Shown piece by piece: positions 1 to 7,758 of a DNA stretch of 64,000 nucleotides. Each line of letters opens with the position of its first letter. The stretch's first letter is position 1. The DNA is from Nocardia uniformis NBRC 13702 (GTDB lineage: Bacteria > Actinomycetota > Actinomycetes > Mycobacteriales > Mycobacteriaceae). The notes below the pieces were generated by a model that did no database searches, was not told the origin of the DNA, and was given only the letters and a program-made list of their open reading frames with translations. The position numbers and the translations under genes are program-made. The stretch is taken from the NCBI RefSeq assembly GCF_001613345.1, contig NZ_BDCE01000072.1, positions 102,860-166,859 on the forward strand, given 5' to 3'.

Positions 1-201
1 CAGATCTTCTTCCGGAAGCCGGCGAAGACCGATGTGCGGGCCGAGGCCACCCTGTCCGAGGACGAGATCGCCCGGATTACCGAGGAGGCCGCCGCCAACG
101 GTAAGTCCGACTTCACCCTGAAGTCCGTCGTCACCGACACCAATGGCGTGGTTGTCGCGGAGACCGTGGGGCTGTACCAGCTGCGCGCCCACGGTAAGTA
201 A
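1..201 (+). CDS. DUF4442 (hotdog-fold) protein, C-terminal end only
   Basis: An open frame enters from the left edge and ends at TAA 199-201, giving 66 C-terminal residues (begins QIFFRKPAKTDVRAEA, ends LYQLRAHGK). The pattern of a lysine-containing basic strand, then TDVRAEATL, then a closing strand VVVAETVGLYQLR matches the last strands of DUF4442 proteins, which are hotdog-fold relatives of PaaI-type acyl-CoA thioesterases. The assignment is from remembered family pattern on a short piece. The start, the catalytic region and the upstream operon context lie outside the window. Confidence 0.55.
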   Translation, partial: QIFFRKPAKTDVRAEATLSEDEIARITEEAAANGKSDFTLKSVVTDTNGVVVAETVGLYQLRAHGK

Positions 202-313
202 GCCGTATCGCACGCTATGAGCCGCATATCCCTCGGGTGTGCGGCTCATTTGCGGTTGCGCCGTCGAGTACCGCCGGTTTGTGTCGTCCGCCGTCGGCAC
301 CGAGTATGAGTGC

Positions 314-811
314 GTGAACCGGTTTCTCGTTCTGCATGACTACGGCAGCAGTCGGTCGTGGTGGTGGGTATTCGCCGCGTCCTCGCGGGAGGTGCTCGAA
401 ACGTTCGCCGAGGTCGAGGTGGTCCACGACGCGGAGCTGGTGGAGCAGGCACTGCATCTGACCCTGGACGAGACCGCGGTGGATGCCCCCGATCCGCCGC
501 CGGGACTGCGGGATCTGCGCGATCAGCGGCGCGCCCAGCGCGGGCGGCCCGGGTTCGGGGCGCTGGTCGGGCGCGGCATCGTGCATGTGCGCCGGAGCGA
601 AGGCGCGTTCGTGTCGCTGATGGAGTTGGGTCCGGATGGTCATCGACTACGCGAGGTGGCCATTGCGGGGGATGGGACGGTGCTGCGCAGCGCAGCCGAT
701 GACTGGCCCCGCAATCCTCCCATCGACCTCTACGACCCGGACTTGGCCCGGCACACCATCAGCCGCGACGAGTTCGAATTCGTCTGGGCCGCCGCAGGTA
801 TCGACGACTGA
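314..811 (+). CDS. Conserved actinobacterial hypothetical protein
   Basis: A 165-residue soluble protein from a GTG start. The frame is open further left to 239, but NRFLVLHDYG directly after the GTG looks like the natural N-terminus and the upstream residues are low-complexity. It has a Trp cluster (SWWWVF, residues about 14-19) followed by REVLETFAEVEVV, a central RGRPGFGAL and a C-terminal DDWPRNPPIDLYDPDLA. These blocks recur in an uncharacterised actinobacterial family. There are no membrane segments and no recognisable catalytic motif. Function is unknown. Confidence 0.65.
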   Translation: MNRFLVLHDYGSSRSWWWVFAASSREVLETFAEVEVVHDAELVEQALHLTLDETAVDAPDPPPGLRDLRDQRRAQRGRPGFGALVGRGIVHVRRSEGAFVSLMELGPDGHRLREVAIAGDGTVLRSAADDWPRNPPIDLYDPDLARHTISRDEFEFVWAAAGIDD

Positions 812-822
812 CTCCGCGCCGA

Positions 823-1611
823 TCAATCCACGCCGCCGACAATGTCGATCAGCTGCCGCACGGTGGCCAACTGGGTGTCGTAGTCGCCGTCGAGTTTGAC
901 CAGGAGCGTGGAGATTCCGGCCTCGCGGTAGCGCCGGACTCGCTCGGCGATCACCTCGGGGGTGCCGATGAGATTGGTGAGCCGCCCGAGGTCGTCGGGC
1001 ACCGCGCGGCGGGCGGCCGCCTTATCTCCGGACTGCCACAGCTCGGCCACCTCGGCGACGGCATCGCCGAAACCGAGTCGGGTGAATGCCTCGTTGTAGA
1101 AATTGCGACCGTTATCGCCCATCGCACCGATGGTGAAGGCATAGCCCTCGGCGTGTTTGCGGACGGTTGCCGCCGTTTCCGCCGCGCCGGAGGTGATTTC
1201 GACCGCGACCGGTGCCACCAGGTCGATATCGCCCAGGGTGCGTCCGGCTTTCTCCGCTCCTTCGCGCAGCGGTCCGAAGAAGACCTCGGCCGCCTCCGGA
1301 ATAAACGCATTACCCAACCAGCCATCGGCCAATTCGCCGGTGAGACGCAGATTCCGCGGTCCCATGGCCGCGATGTAGACGGGCACGTGCGCGGGACGAA
1401 CCATGGGTTGCAGTGCCCGACCGGCGCTATCGGGTAGGGGCAGCGGATAGATCTCACCCGCGTGCTCGAGCCGCTGCCCGCTACTGACCGTGCGAATGAT
1501 CTCGATGGTCTCCCGGGTAGCCTGTACCGGCCGGTGGAACCGTACGCCGTGCCAACCCTCCATCACCCGCGGACCCGACACGCCGATGCCGAGGTCGAAG
1601 CGGCGGTGCAC
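823..1611 (-). pseudogene. LLM-class F420-dependent oxidoreductase, 5' end deleted
   Basis: The 262-residue frame aligns with the last two thirds of luciferase-like F420-dependent oxidoreductases. It opens inside the barrel at RFDLGIGVSGPRVMEGWHGV, a segment normally found about 90 residues in, after the SGGR stretch. It continues through VPVYIAAMGPRNLRLTGELADGW and a C-terminal GTPEVIAERVRRYREAGI. The N-terminal barrel strands that help hold the deazaflavin are absent. The sequence upstream of about 1600 is instead the 3' half of an SRPBCC gene on the other strand. No start codon with a ribosome binding site is evident. It is most likely a non-functional remnant left by a deletion. Confidence 0.72.
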
Positions 1612-1851
1612 GGCCCCAAGGGGATCGGTGGAACCTGGGGCTTCGAGGTCGAACCCGCCCGTACGGGTGTCATTGTGCGGCAGTGGGCCCGTATGGGCCC
1701 GGATCCGTCGGGCCTGAGTGCGGCCATCGACGCGAACCCGGACCTCGAGGGCCGCATCATCGCTCGCCGCCTATCGGAGTGGAGCGAGAATATGACGGCC
1801 AACCTCGCCGGTATTCGCGCGCAGGTCGCCGAATCGGCCAGCGCGACATAG
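1606..1851 (+). pseudogene. SRPBCC (polyketide cyclase-like) protein, C-terminal remnant
   Basis: From about 1606 the plus strand encodes GTWGFEVEPARTGVIVRQWARMGP and then DLEGRIIARRLSEWSENMTANLAGI. This is the final beta strands and long C-terminal helix of START/SRPBCC-fold proteins of the polyketide-cyclase/dehydrase type. The frame stays open left to 1462, but that part is only the antisense of the neighbouring oxidoreductase and has no family resemblance. About the first half of a normal protein of roughly 145-160 residues is missing. The remnant abuts the truncated luciferase-like gene, so one deletion explains both. Confidence 0.65.
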
Positions 1852-1872
1852 TTATTCGGCGCAGTCGATAGG

Positions 1873-1905
1873 GCAGTGGCCCGGTCCGGTGGACCGGGCC
1901 ACTGC
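1873..1905. terminator. Bidirectional terminator hairpin
   Basis: Perfect inverted repeat with 15-bp arms (GCAGTGGCCCGGTCC and its complement) around a GGT loop. It sits between the 3' ends of the SRPBCC remnant and ohyA, whose stop is 10 bases away. There is no long T-run, as is common in high-GC actinobacteria. Confidence 0.75.
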
Positions 1906-1914
1906 ATGAAACCG

Positions 1915-3681
1915 CTACTTGTCGGTGAGCAGGCCGAATTCGGTCAGCAGTTCACCGACCTCGGTGGAATCCAATTTCTTCAGCAGCTTGCGTCGGACGA
2001 ACTCGGGGCCGGGGATATCGACTTCCTTCCCGTCCCGCAGCCGACTGGTCGCGGCGAGAAGTTTGCGGATGTCGTAGGTGGAGTTGTAGACCTCCGGGAC
2101 GCCGCGCTCGATACCGAGGAGCTGGTAGGCCGCTTCCATGCCGGTGCGCACGGAATACTCGGTGGTAAAGATGCAGTCGCGGCTGGTTTCGGCGAACTGG
2201 CCGATAAAGGCGAAGTTGACCGAACCCTTCGGCACCACATCGGGGCGGTCACCGGCCTGACGGGGCATGAAGAACGCGGTGACATACGGCATCATGCAGG
2301 GCACGGTCTTGGCGGCATCGGCGGCCAGCTCCGGGATGTCCTCGACCGGAACGCCCATGTGGTACAGCCATTCCTGGGTGATTTCCTCGCCGGTGCACTC
2401 CTGCATGGGCTTGTTCACATAGTCGCCGGGGACGTCCACGAACAGCGAGTAGACCCACACCACGATCTGGTCAGCGGGCTGCTGTTTGAAATGCGGCTGG
2501 CGGTTGACCGTCCAGCTCATCAGCCACTTGGAGTCCTTGACGGTGACAATGCCGCCGGTGACCACCTTGCCGCTGAAGGGATCTCGCTTACAGATCTTCT
2601 GAATGTATTCGGGGATGCGCTGATCCAGGGTGGTGACGGTGGCGGACTCCCACTTGGTCTCCTGAATATTGCCCGCGAACACATCCGGTCGGCCGAAAGC
2701 CTTGTCCTTGGCCGAGATTCGCCGCCACAGATCCCAGGCGGGTGCGGGACCCTCATCGAGCTTCGCCGGAGTGTGGTGATCGCCCTCATCGGAGTTCTCG
2801 GTCAGTGAGCCGATGGTCATGAGGAGTAGATCGTTCGGACCGAGGTCGACACCGCCCTCGACGCCCTCCGAGACCCAGTGGATTCGCTTGGCCTGCTTAC
2901 GGTTGGAGGCGATATCGAAATCGACGTCGGTGACCGTGGTGTCGAATTTGAAGGTCACGCCCTGGTCGAGGAGCCAGCGGTACAGCGGCAGCACGAGGGA
3001 TTCGTACTGGTTGTACTTGGTGAACTTGAGCGCCGAGAAGTCCGGCAGACCGCCGATATGGTGGATGAAGCGGTGCAGATACAGCTTCATCTCGAGCGCG
3101 CTGTGCCACTCTTCGAAGGCGAACATGGTGCGCCAGTAGAGCCAGAAGTTGCTCTCCAGGAAGTCTTTTCCGAAGACCTCGTCGATACGCTTGTTCTCCA
3201 TCTCCTCGCGGGTGGCGAGGAAGACCTTGACGACATCCTTCTGTGCTTTGTCATTGAGGGTGAACAGGCCGTCGGTGTGCGCGTCCTGACCGCGCTTCAC
3301 GGTGGCGCGCTGCAGCGAGAAATTGGGGTCGTCCTTGTTGAGCCAGTAGAACTCGTCGAGCACGCTGGCGTTTTCGACCTCCATGGAGGGGATGGTCCGG
3401 AACAGATCCCAGAGGCATTCGAAGTGGTCCTCCATTTCGCGGCCGCCGCGAATCACGAAGCCCTTCTTCGGTTCCTTGATGCCGTCGAGCGCACCGCCCG
3501 GCAGCTTCAGCTCCTCCAGGATGGTGATCTCGCTACCGGGCAGCTGCCCGTCGCGAATCAGGAAGGCGGCCCCCGACATCGACGCGAGGCCCGCGCCGAC
3601 GAACCACGCCGTCTTGCCCTCCACCTCCGCCGGTTTGCGTGGTCGCGCGAACGCCTCGTAATTGCCGCTGCTGTAGTACAT
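1915..3681 (-). CDS. ohyA: Oleate hydratase
   Basis: A 588-residue FAD-dependent fatty acid double-bond hydratase (myosin-cross-reactive-antigen family), close to the usual family length. It adds water to the cis-9 double bond of oleate to give 10-hydroxystearate. The N-terminus MYYSSGNYEAFARPRKP leads into a dinucleotide-binding segment WFVGAGLASMSGAAFLIRDG (about residues 27-46). RGGREMEDHFECLWDLF (about 78-94) is the signature region next to the active site, and TTEYSVRTGMEAAYQLLG lies near the C-terminus. It is the last gene of a run TetR, dehydrogenase, ohyA, 47 bases after the dehydrogenase. The context suggests hydration and oxidation of unsaturated fatty acids controlled by the TetR protein. 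A hairpin terminator follows. Confidence 0.95.
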   Translation of the reverse strand: MYYSSGNYEAFARPRKPAEVEGKTAWFVGAGLASMSGAAFLIRDGQLPGSEITILEELKLPGGALDGIKEPKKGFVIRGGREMEDHFECLWDLFRTIPSMEVENASVLDEFYWLNKDDPNFSLQRATVKRGQDAHTDGLFTLNDKAQKDVVKVFLATREEMENKRIDEVFGKDFLESNFWLYWRTMFAFEEWHSALEMKLYLHRFIHHIGGLPDFSALKFTKYNQYESLVLPLYRWLLDQGVTFKFDTTVTDVDFDIASNRKQAKRIHWVSEGVEGGVDLGPNDLLLMTIGSLTENSDEGDHHTPAKLDEGPAPAWDLWRRISAKDKAFGRPDVFAGNIQETKWESATVTTLDQRIPEYIQKICKRDPFSGKVVTGGIVTVKDSKWLMSWTVNRQPHFKQQPADQIVVWVYSLFVDVPGDYVNKPMQECTGEEITQEWLYHMGVPVEDIPELAADAAKTVPCMMPYVTAFFMPRQAGDRPDVVPKGSVNFAFIGQFAETSRDCIFTTEYSVRTGMEAAYQLLGIERGVPEVYNSTYDIRKLLAATSRLRDGKEVDIPGPEFVRRKLLKKLDSTEVGELLTEFGLLTDK

Positions 3682-3728
3682 GTAACTCCTCTCCTACTGG
3701 TTCGAAGTACTGCTACGCCGGACTTCTG

Positions 3729-4586
3729 TCAGGAGTACTTGTAGAAGCCCTCACCGGTGGCAATGCCGAGCTTGCCCTTGTCGATGTAGTTGTCCTGCAA
3801 CCACTTCGCGAGCCGCTGGCCGTTCTCGTCGCTATTGGCGAGGATGTTGTAGGGGGTGGTGAGGCCGATGACATCGAGAATCTGGAACGGGCCCATGGGC
3901 GCGCCGGTGGCAATGCGCCAGGTCTTGTCGACCGCCTCGGGTTCGGCGTATCCACCTGCGGCGAGCGCCATTCCGGAGTTCAGGAAGGGCACCAGCAGCG
4001 AGTTGAGGACGTAACCCGCCTTTTCCTTGTGCAGTTCGATCGGCACCATGCCGATGGCACTCGCGAAGTCGACGACGGCCGCGAATACCGCGGGATCGGT
4101 CTCGGGGGTCCCCATGACCTCGGCAGTATTGAACTTCCACACCTGATTGGCGAAGTGCAGGGCGAGGAACCGATCCGGTCGGCCGGTGAAATCCTTGAGG
4201 GCGCTGGGCAATAGCGTGGACGAGTTGGTGGCGAAGATAGCGCGCTCGGGAGCCAGCTCACCCAGCTTCTCGTAGGTGCCCTGCTTGAGCGAGAGCACCT
4301 CGGGCACCGCCTCGACCACCAGATCGGCATCTCGAACCGCCGCCGCCAGATCGGAACTGAGCGTGATCCCCGCCGCCGTCCGCTCGGCCTTACCGGCACC
4401 GGCACCGGCCACCTCATCGCGATAGATCGCCGCCAGCTTGTCGAACCGATCGCGGGCGGCCTTCAGGGCGTCATCGCTGATGTCGTAGGCCGTGACCTCG
4501 AACCCACTGAACGCGGTCTGGAACGCGATCTGCGATCCCAGCACGCCGGTGCCCAGGACGGTCACCTTCCGGATGTCGATACTCAT
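3729..4586 (-). CDS. 3-hydroxyacyl-CoA dehydrogenase
   Basis: A 285-residue NAD-dependent dehydrogenase of the 3-hydroxybutyryl/3-hydroxyacyl-CoA type. The Rossmann start is VTVLGTGVLGSQIAFQTAFSG (GxGxxG, residues about 8-28). ADLVVEAVPE and ATNSSTLLPS follow. LALHFANQVWKFNTAEVM carries the catalytic His region, and the helical C-terminal dimerisation domain ends with GIATGEGFYKY. Its ATG overlaps the upstream TetR stop as ATGA, so the two are probably translationally coupled. Linkage to ohyA suggests a hydroxy-fatty-acyl substrate, but the family also serves butyrate and beta-oxidation routes and the substrate cannot be read from sequence. Confidence 0.9.
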   Translation of the reverse strand: MSIDIRKVTVLGTGVLGSQIAFQTAFSGFEVTAYDISDDALKAARDRFDKLAAIYRDEVAGAGAGKAERTAAGITLSSDLAAAVRDADLVVEAVPEVLSLKQGTYEKLGELAPERAIFATNSSTLLPSALKDFTGRPDRFLALHFANQVWKFNTAEVMGTPETDPAVFAAVVDFASAIGMVPIELHKEKAGYVLNSLLVPFLNSGMALAAGGYAEPEAVDKTWRIATGAPMGPFQILDVIGLTTPYNILANSDENGQRLAKWLQDNYIDKGKLGIATGEGFYKYS

Positions 4587-5263
4587 AGTTCTCCCTTCTC
4601 GGAATCTGTTGTCAGCGCGGTGTGGAAGCCCGCGACAATCTGGCTGATCTGCCCGCGCAGGTCGGCGGCGGCATCGGGGCCCGGATGCGCGCCGGTAGCG
4701 GGTTGTGCGAGTGCCAGATGCAGTGCGGCGAAGACGCTGCGACCGGCCAGTCGGGCCTGTTCTTCCAGCTGAGGTCCATCGAGTCCGTGCCCACCGGCGG
4801 TCGCTATGAGTCGTTCGGCGATATCGGCCTCTAGTCGGGCCACCAGCGCGAGCCCGTCCGCGCGGTACTTCTCCGCGGGCGACCCGAACAACAGCTCCCG
4901 CTGATAGGCGACGGCATTCTCGACGTGGTCCGCGGCCGCCTCCAGGGTCGGCCGCACCAGGGCGACCACCGCTTCCACCGGATCGGCCTGTAGGCGCGAA
5001 ACCCGCTCCCCGGCCTCGAGCGCCGCCGTGAATTCCGCGTTGTACACCATCAACAGCAATTCGCCCTTGGACGCGGCATATCGAAACAGGGTCCCGGCCG
5101 CGATCTCGGCTCGATCCGAGATCTGCTGCGTCGTAACGCTCTCGAATCCGTATTCAGCAAACAAGCTGTATGCGGCATCGAAGATGCGGGACTGCTTATC
5201 CAACATCTTCCGTACGCGCCTTCCGACCTGCATTTCTCGAGGCGATGTGATCATCAAACCCAT
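4583..5263 (-). CDS. TetR/AcrR family transcriptional regulator of the ohyA operon
   Basis: A 226-residue regulator. The N-terminal HTH is RIFDAAYSLFAEYGFESVTTQQISDRAEIAAGTLFRYAASKGELL (about residues 26-70), followed by an all-helical ligand domain of normal length. The first gene of a three-gene run, it overlaps the next start by four bases. A palindrome TGAGT-GA-ACTCA lies 19 bases upstream of the start, so autoregulation with derepression by a fatty acid or acyl-CoA is likely (inference). Alternative starts at Met4 or Met11 are possible because no strong ribosome binding site decides between them. Confidence 0.88.
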   Translation of the reverse strand: MGLMITSPREMQVGRRVRKMLDKQSRIFDAAYSLFAEYGFESVTTQQISDRAEIAAGTLFRYAASKGELLLMVYNAEFTAALEAGERVSRLQADPVEAVVALVRPTLEAAADHVENAVAYQRELLFGSPAEKYRADGLALVARLEADIAERLIATAGGHGLDGPQLEEQARLAGRSVFAALHLALAQPATGAHPGPDAAADLRGQISQIVAGFHTALTTDSEKGEL

Positions 5264-5281
5264 CCAGAACCCGGCCGTCAG

Positions 5282-5293
5282 TGAGTGAACTCA
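5282..5293. promoter_or_regulatory. Candidate TetR operator upstream of the ohyA operon
   Basis: TGAGTGAACTCA: 5-bp perfect arms with a 2-bp centre, 19 bases upstream of the tetR start, in the region shared with the divergent ADP-ribosylglycohydrolase gene. Position and symmetry fit a TetR dimer site. The arms are short, so chance is not excluded. Confidence 0.45.
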
Positions 5294-5362
5294 TTTCCGA
5301 GCGTACTCTCAGTTACTAATCGTGCAACCCCCCACCGTTCGCCGCCCTGGCACAGTGGACGT

Positions 5363-6247
5363 GTGTCTATCGACCGCCGCGCCCGCGCCTTCACTACCCT
5401 GCGTGGTCTTTCCATCGGCGACGCCTTCGGCTCCTGTTTCGCCACCCCCGCGAATCACCCCGCCCCGCAGTCGCGTTCGCTCCCAGAGGGCCCGTGGCGT
5501 TGGACCGACGACACCGAGATGGCCTGCTCGATCGTCGCAATTCTGTTGCGCTACGGGCATATCGACCAGGGGGCATTGGCCGACTCCTTCGCCGAACGCT
5601 GGGATATCTACCGCCAATACGGCCCCGGAACCAATCGCATCCTGCGGTTACTTCGCCAAAACCGCGCCACCTGGCGCGAACTCGCCCCGCGCGTCCGGCA
5701 CGGACAGGGCTCCTGGGGCAATGGCGCATCCATGCGCGTAGCACCCCTCGGGGCATTCTTCGCGGACAATCTCGATCGCGTGGTCGTCGAAGCCACCGCG
5801 TCCGCGCAGATCACCCACACCCACCCCGAGGGTGTCGCCGGCGCCGTCGCGGTGGCGGTCGCTGCGGCGCTGGCTGTTTCGGCTCCGGCCCTATCGGGCT
5901 ATGACCTGCTGGACAATATCGCCGCTCACACGCCGCCGAGTATGGTGCGCACCGCGATGGCGAAGTCGCGGGCCCTACTTCAGAAACCCGATGTCCGCAC
6001 CGCCGCAAGGTTACTGGGCAGTGGCGCCCGCGTCTCCGCCCCCGATACCGTCCCCTTCTGCCTGTGGATTACCGCCGCCTACCCCGACAACTACGCGGAG
6101 GCACTCTGGTCCACGGCGTCGGTGGGTGGCGATGTGGATACCACCTGCGCCATAGTCGGCGGCATTCTTGCTGCCCGGCTCGGCCTCGACGCCATCCCCG
6201 ACGAATGGGCCACCCGCGCCGAGCCCCTTCCGGGCTGGGTCGAGTAG
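5363..6247 (+). CDS. ADP-ribosylglycohydrolase family protein
   Basis: A 294-residue protein of the DraG/ARH fold, which removes ADP-ribose from proteins, nucleic acids or small molecules using a dinuclear Mg/Mn centre. Visible motifs in order: GLSIGDAFGS near residues 14-23; WTDDTEM (first metal site); HGQGSWGNGASMRVAPLG; ITHTHPEG; and GGDVDTTCAIVGGILAA, whose Asp residues complete the metal site. The frame is open left to 5285, but GTG 5363 (VSIDRRARAF) places the first helix correctly for the family. No DarT-like or other ADP-ribosyltransferase partner is adjacent. It could be housekeeping or part of an unlinked signalling or toxin system. Confidence 0.88.
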   Translation: MSIDRRARAFTTLRGLSIGDAFGSCFATPANHPAPQSRSLPEGPWRWTDDTEMACSIVAILLRYGHIDQGALADSFAERWDIYRQYGPGTNRILRLLRQNRATWRELAPRVRHGQGSWGNGASMRVAPLGAFFADNLDRVVVEATASAQITHTHPEGVAGAVAVAVAAALAVSAPALSGYDLLDNIAAHTPPSMVRTAMAKSRALLQKPDVRTAARLLGSGARVSAPDTVPFCLWITAAYPDNYAEALWSTASVGGDVDTTCAIVGGILAARLGLDAIPDEWATRAEPLPGWVE

Positions 6248-6290
6248 GCGGCCACTCCTCGCGGTGCGGCCGGGTGGCCGGTGGACCTAT

Positions 6291-6335
6291 TAGTCAAATT
6301 TGGCTAGACTGTATTAGGTAACCAAATTTGGCTAA
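6291..6335. promoter_or_regulatory. Duplicated palindromic operator of the VOC-padR operon
   Basis: Two copies of CAAATTTGGCTA about 28 bp apart. The left copy, TAGTCAAATTTGGCTA (6291-6306), is an imperfect palindrome. The right copy centres on the perfect palindrome CCAAATTTGG (6322-6331) inside AACCAAATTTGGCTAA. The A+T-rich stretch between them probably holds the promoter. The right copy ends 5 bases before the GGAGGA ribosome binding site of the VOC gene. It is likely the site of the PadR regulator encoded second in the operon. Confidence 0.7.
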
Positions 6336-6350
6336 TTGAAGGAGGAAGTG

Positions 6351-6737
6351 ATGTCCACTGTGACGCCCTATGTGATGGTCGATGACGCGCAGATCTACCG
6401 CGATTTCCTGGAGCGTGCCCTCGACGCCGAGATCGTCCAGATGATCCCACTGGATTCCGATCCGGCGCGGACCATGCACGCGCAGGCTCGCATCGGTGAC
6501 AGCGTGGTGTTCTTCGCCGATTCGGGACCGGATGGTGGACGCTGTCTGAGTTCGCCGACCGAACCGGTCCACGTTCAGCTGTGGGCCACCGTGCCGGATC
6601 CGGAGGCCGCGTTCGAACGGGCGATCGCGGCCGGTGCGATCGCGGCCAGGGCGGTGGTCGCCGAGCCGGACGGTAGCCGGGCGGGTGGGTTCGTCGACCC
6701 GTTCGGCACACTGTGGTGGGTCAGCAGCCCGGCTTGA
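6351..6737 (+). CDS. VOC family (glyoxalase/PhnB-like) protein
   Basis: A 128-residue vicinal-oxygen-chelate protein: VTPYVMVDDAQIYRDFLERALDAEIV, then MHAQARIGDSVVFFADSG, PVHVQLWATVPDPEAAFERAIAAGA and the closing GGFVDPFGTLWWVSS. The layout is that of PhnB-like members. The start is decided by GGAGGA at 6341-6346, five bases from the ATG; an in-frame TTG at 6336 overlaps that ribosome binding site. It lies 19 bases upstream of padR and behind a duplicated palindrome, so the two genes form a self-regulated unit. VOC proteins include lyases, dioxygenases and drug-sequestering proteins; the substrate here is unknown. Confidence 0.85.
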   Translation: MSTVTPYVMVDDAQIYRDFLERALDAEIVQMIPLDSDPARTMHAQARIGDSVVFFADSGPDGGRCLSSPTEPVHVQLWATVPDPEAAFERAIAAGAIAARAVVAEPDGSRAGGFVDPFGTLWWVSSPA

Positions 6738-6756
6738 CCGGATGTAAGGGGAGCAT

Positions 6757-7320
6757 GTGTCAGCGGTTCGACTGCTCGTGCTCGGCGCTGTGCGCCGGCA
6801 CGGGCGTACCCACGGATATCAGGTGCGCGCCGATCTGGAGTCCTGGGGCGCGCACGAATGGGCACGCGCCACATCGGGTTCGGTGTATCACGCGCTCAAA
6901 TCGCTGACCAAGGATGGGCTGCTCGTCGTGCACGACAGCATGCCGAGTGCGGCGGGCGGCCCGCCCCGAATGGAGTACGAGCTGACCGAGGAGGGGGAGC
7001 AGGCGTATTTCGACCTCCTCCGGTCGGCGCTGACCCACCGTGATCCCCGGCTCGACCTCCTCGCCGCCGCCGTCGGTTTCATCGATGATCTGCCAAGGGG
7101 CGACGCCATCGGCCTATTGCGGGAGCGGGTAAGGGAATTGGCGCAGTGGCGGGCGAGCATTACCGAGTATCTGCCGCCCGGTACGGATCTGGACACCTGG
7201 GGACCGGTCGGCGAGGTGATCGGCCTCTGGCTGAATACCGCCGACAGTCGTGCGGCCTGGACCGACCGGCTGATCGACCGCCTCGAGGGCGGCGCCTTCC
7301 GGATGGCCGATGACGCCTAG
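6757..7320 (+). CDS. PadR family transcriptional regulator
   Basis: A 187-residue regulator beginning at GTG after an AAGGGGAG ribosome binding site. The N-terminal winged helix is VRLLVLGAVRRHGRTHGYQVRADLESWG, WARATSGSVYHALKSLTKDGLLVV and MEYELTEEGEQAYFDLL (PadR type), followed by a C-terminal helical domain. It is co-transcribed with the VOC gene and probably binds the paired CAAATTTGGCTA sites upstream. Its TAG stop lies inside CTAG 7317-7320, which also supplies the TAG stop of the convergent NTF2-like gene. Confidence 0.88.
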   Translation: MSAVRLLVLGAVRRHGRTHGYQVRADLESWGAHEWARATSGSVYHALKSLTKDGLLVVHDSMPSAAGGPPRMEYELTEEGEQAYFDLLRSALTHRDPRLDLLAAAVGFIDDLPRGDAIGLLRERVRELAQWRASITEYLPPGTDLDTWGPVGEVIGLWLNTADSRAAWTDRLIDRLEGGAFRMADDA

Positions 7321-7727
7321 TCCGAACCGGCGGTGAGCTCGGCGGCGGCCTCGCGCTGGATCTGGTCGAACTGCTTGCCCATGGCCTCGGCGAGCGCCGT
7401 GGCGGCCGAGAGCGGTCGCACCATCACCATGAGGTCGTCGACCTTGCCGTCGGCGTCGAAGTGCAGGAAGTCGCAGCCGGTGAGCGCCTTACCCGCCACG
7501 GTCGCCTCGAAGAGCAGGGCGTGCCCGCGCCCGTCGGGACCGGCGTATTCGCGTACGTAGCGGAAGTCCTCGAAGACGCGCAGGACACCGCGCAGGATCG
7601 CCTTGGTGATCGCCTTGCCCTCGTAGGGCTTGAAGGCCACCGGACTGGTGAAAACGACATTGTCGGCCAGGAGTTCGTCGATGGCGGCCACGTCACGGTT
7701 CTCGACCGCCTTGCGGAAGGCATGCAT
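7317..7727 (-). CDS. NTF2-like / SnoaL-type protein
   Basis: A 136-residue small cone-shaped fold protein: HAFRKAVENRDVAAIDELLADNVVFTSPVAFKPYEGKAITKAILRGVLRVFEDFRYV, then GRGHALLFEATVAGKALTGCDFLHFDADGKVDDLMVMVRPL. This is the nuclear-transport-factor-2 pattern shared by ketosteroid isomerases, limonene hydrolases and many proteins of unknown activity. The frame is open far upstream, but the ATG at 7727 precedes the first family helix and the upstream part is antisense of the deacetylase gene. It stands alone, convergent with padR. Whether it is enzymatic is not decidable. Confidence 0.8.
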   Translation of the reverse strand: MHAFRKAVENRDVAAIDELLADNVVFTSPVAFKPYEGKAITKAILRGVLRVFEDFRYVREYAGPDGRGHALLFEATVAGKALTGCDFLHFDADGKVDDLMVMVRPLSAATALAEAMGKQFDQIQREAAAELTAGSD

Positions 7728-7758
7728 GATTCGAACGTAGCCCACATACCCGTGGCGG

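Noticed and set aside
1876..2808. Long plus-strand open frame of 310 codons
   Set aside because: Exactly antisense to ohyA and without family resemblance; long shadow frames are expected at this base composition.
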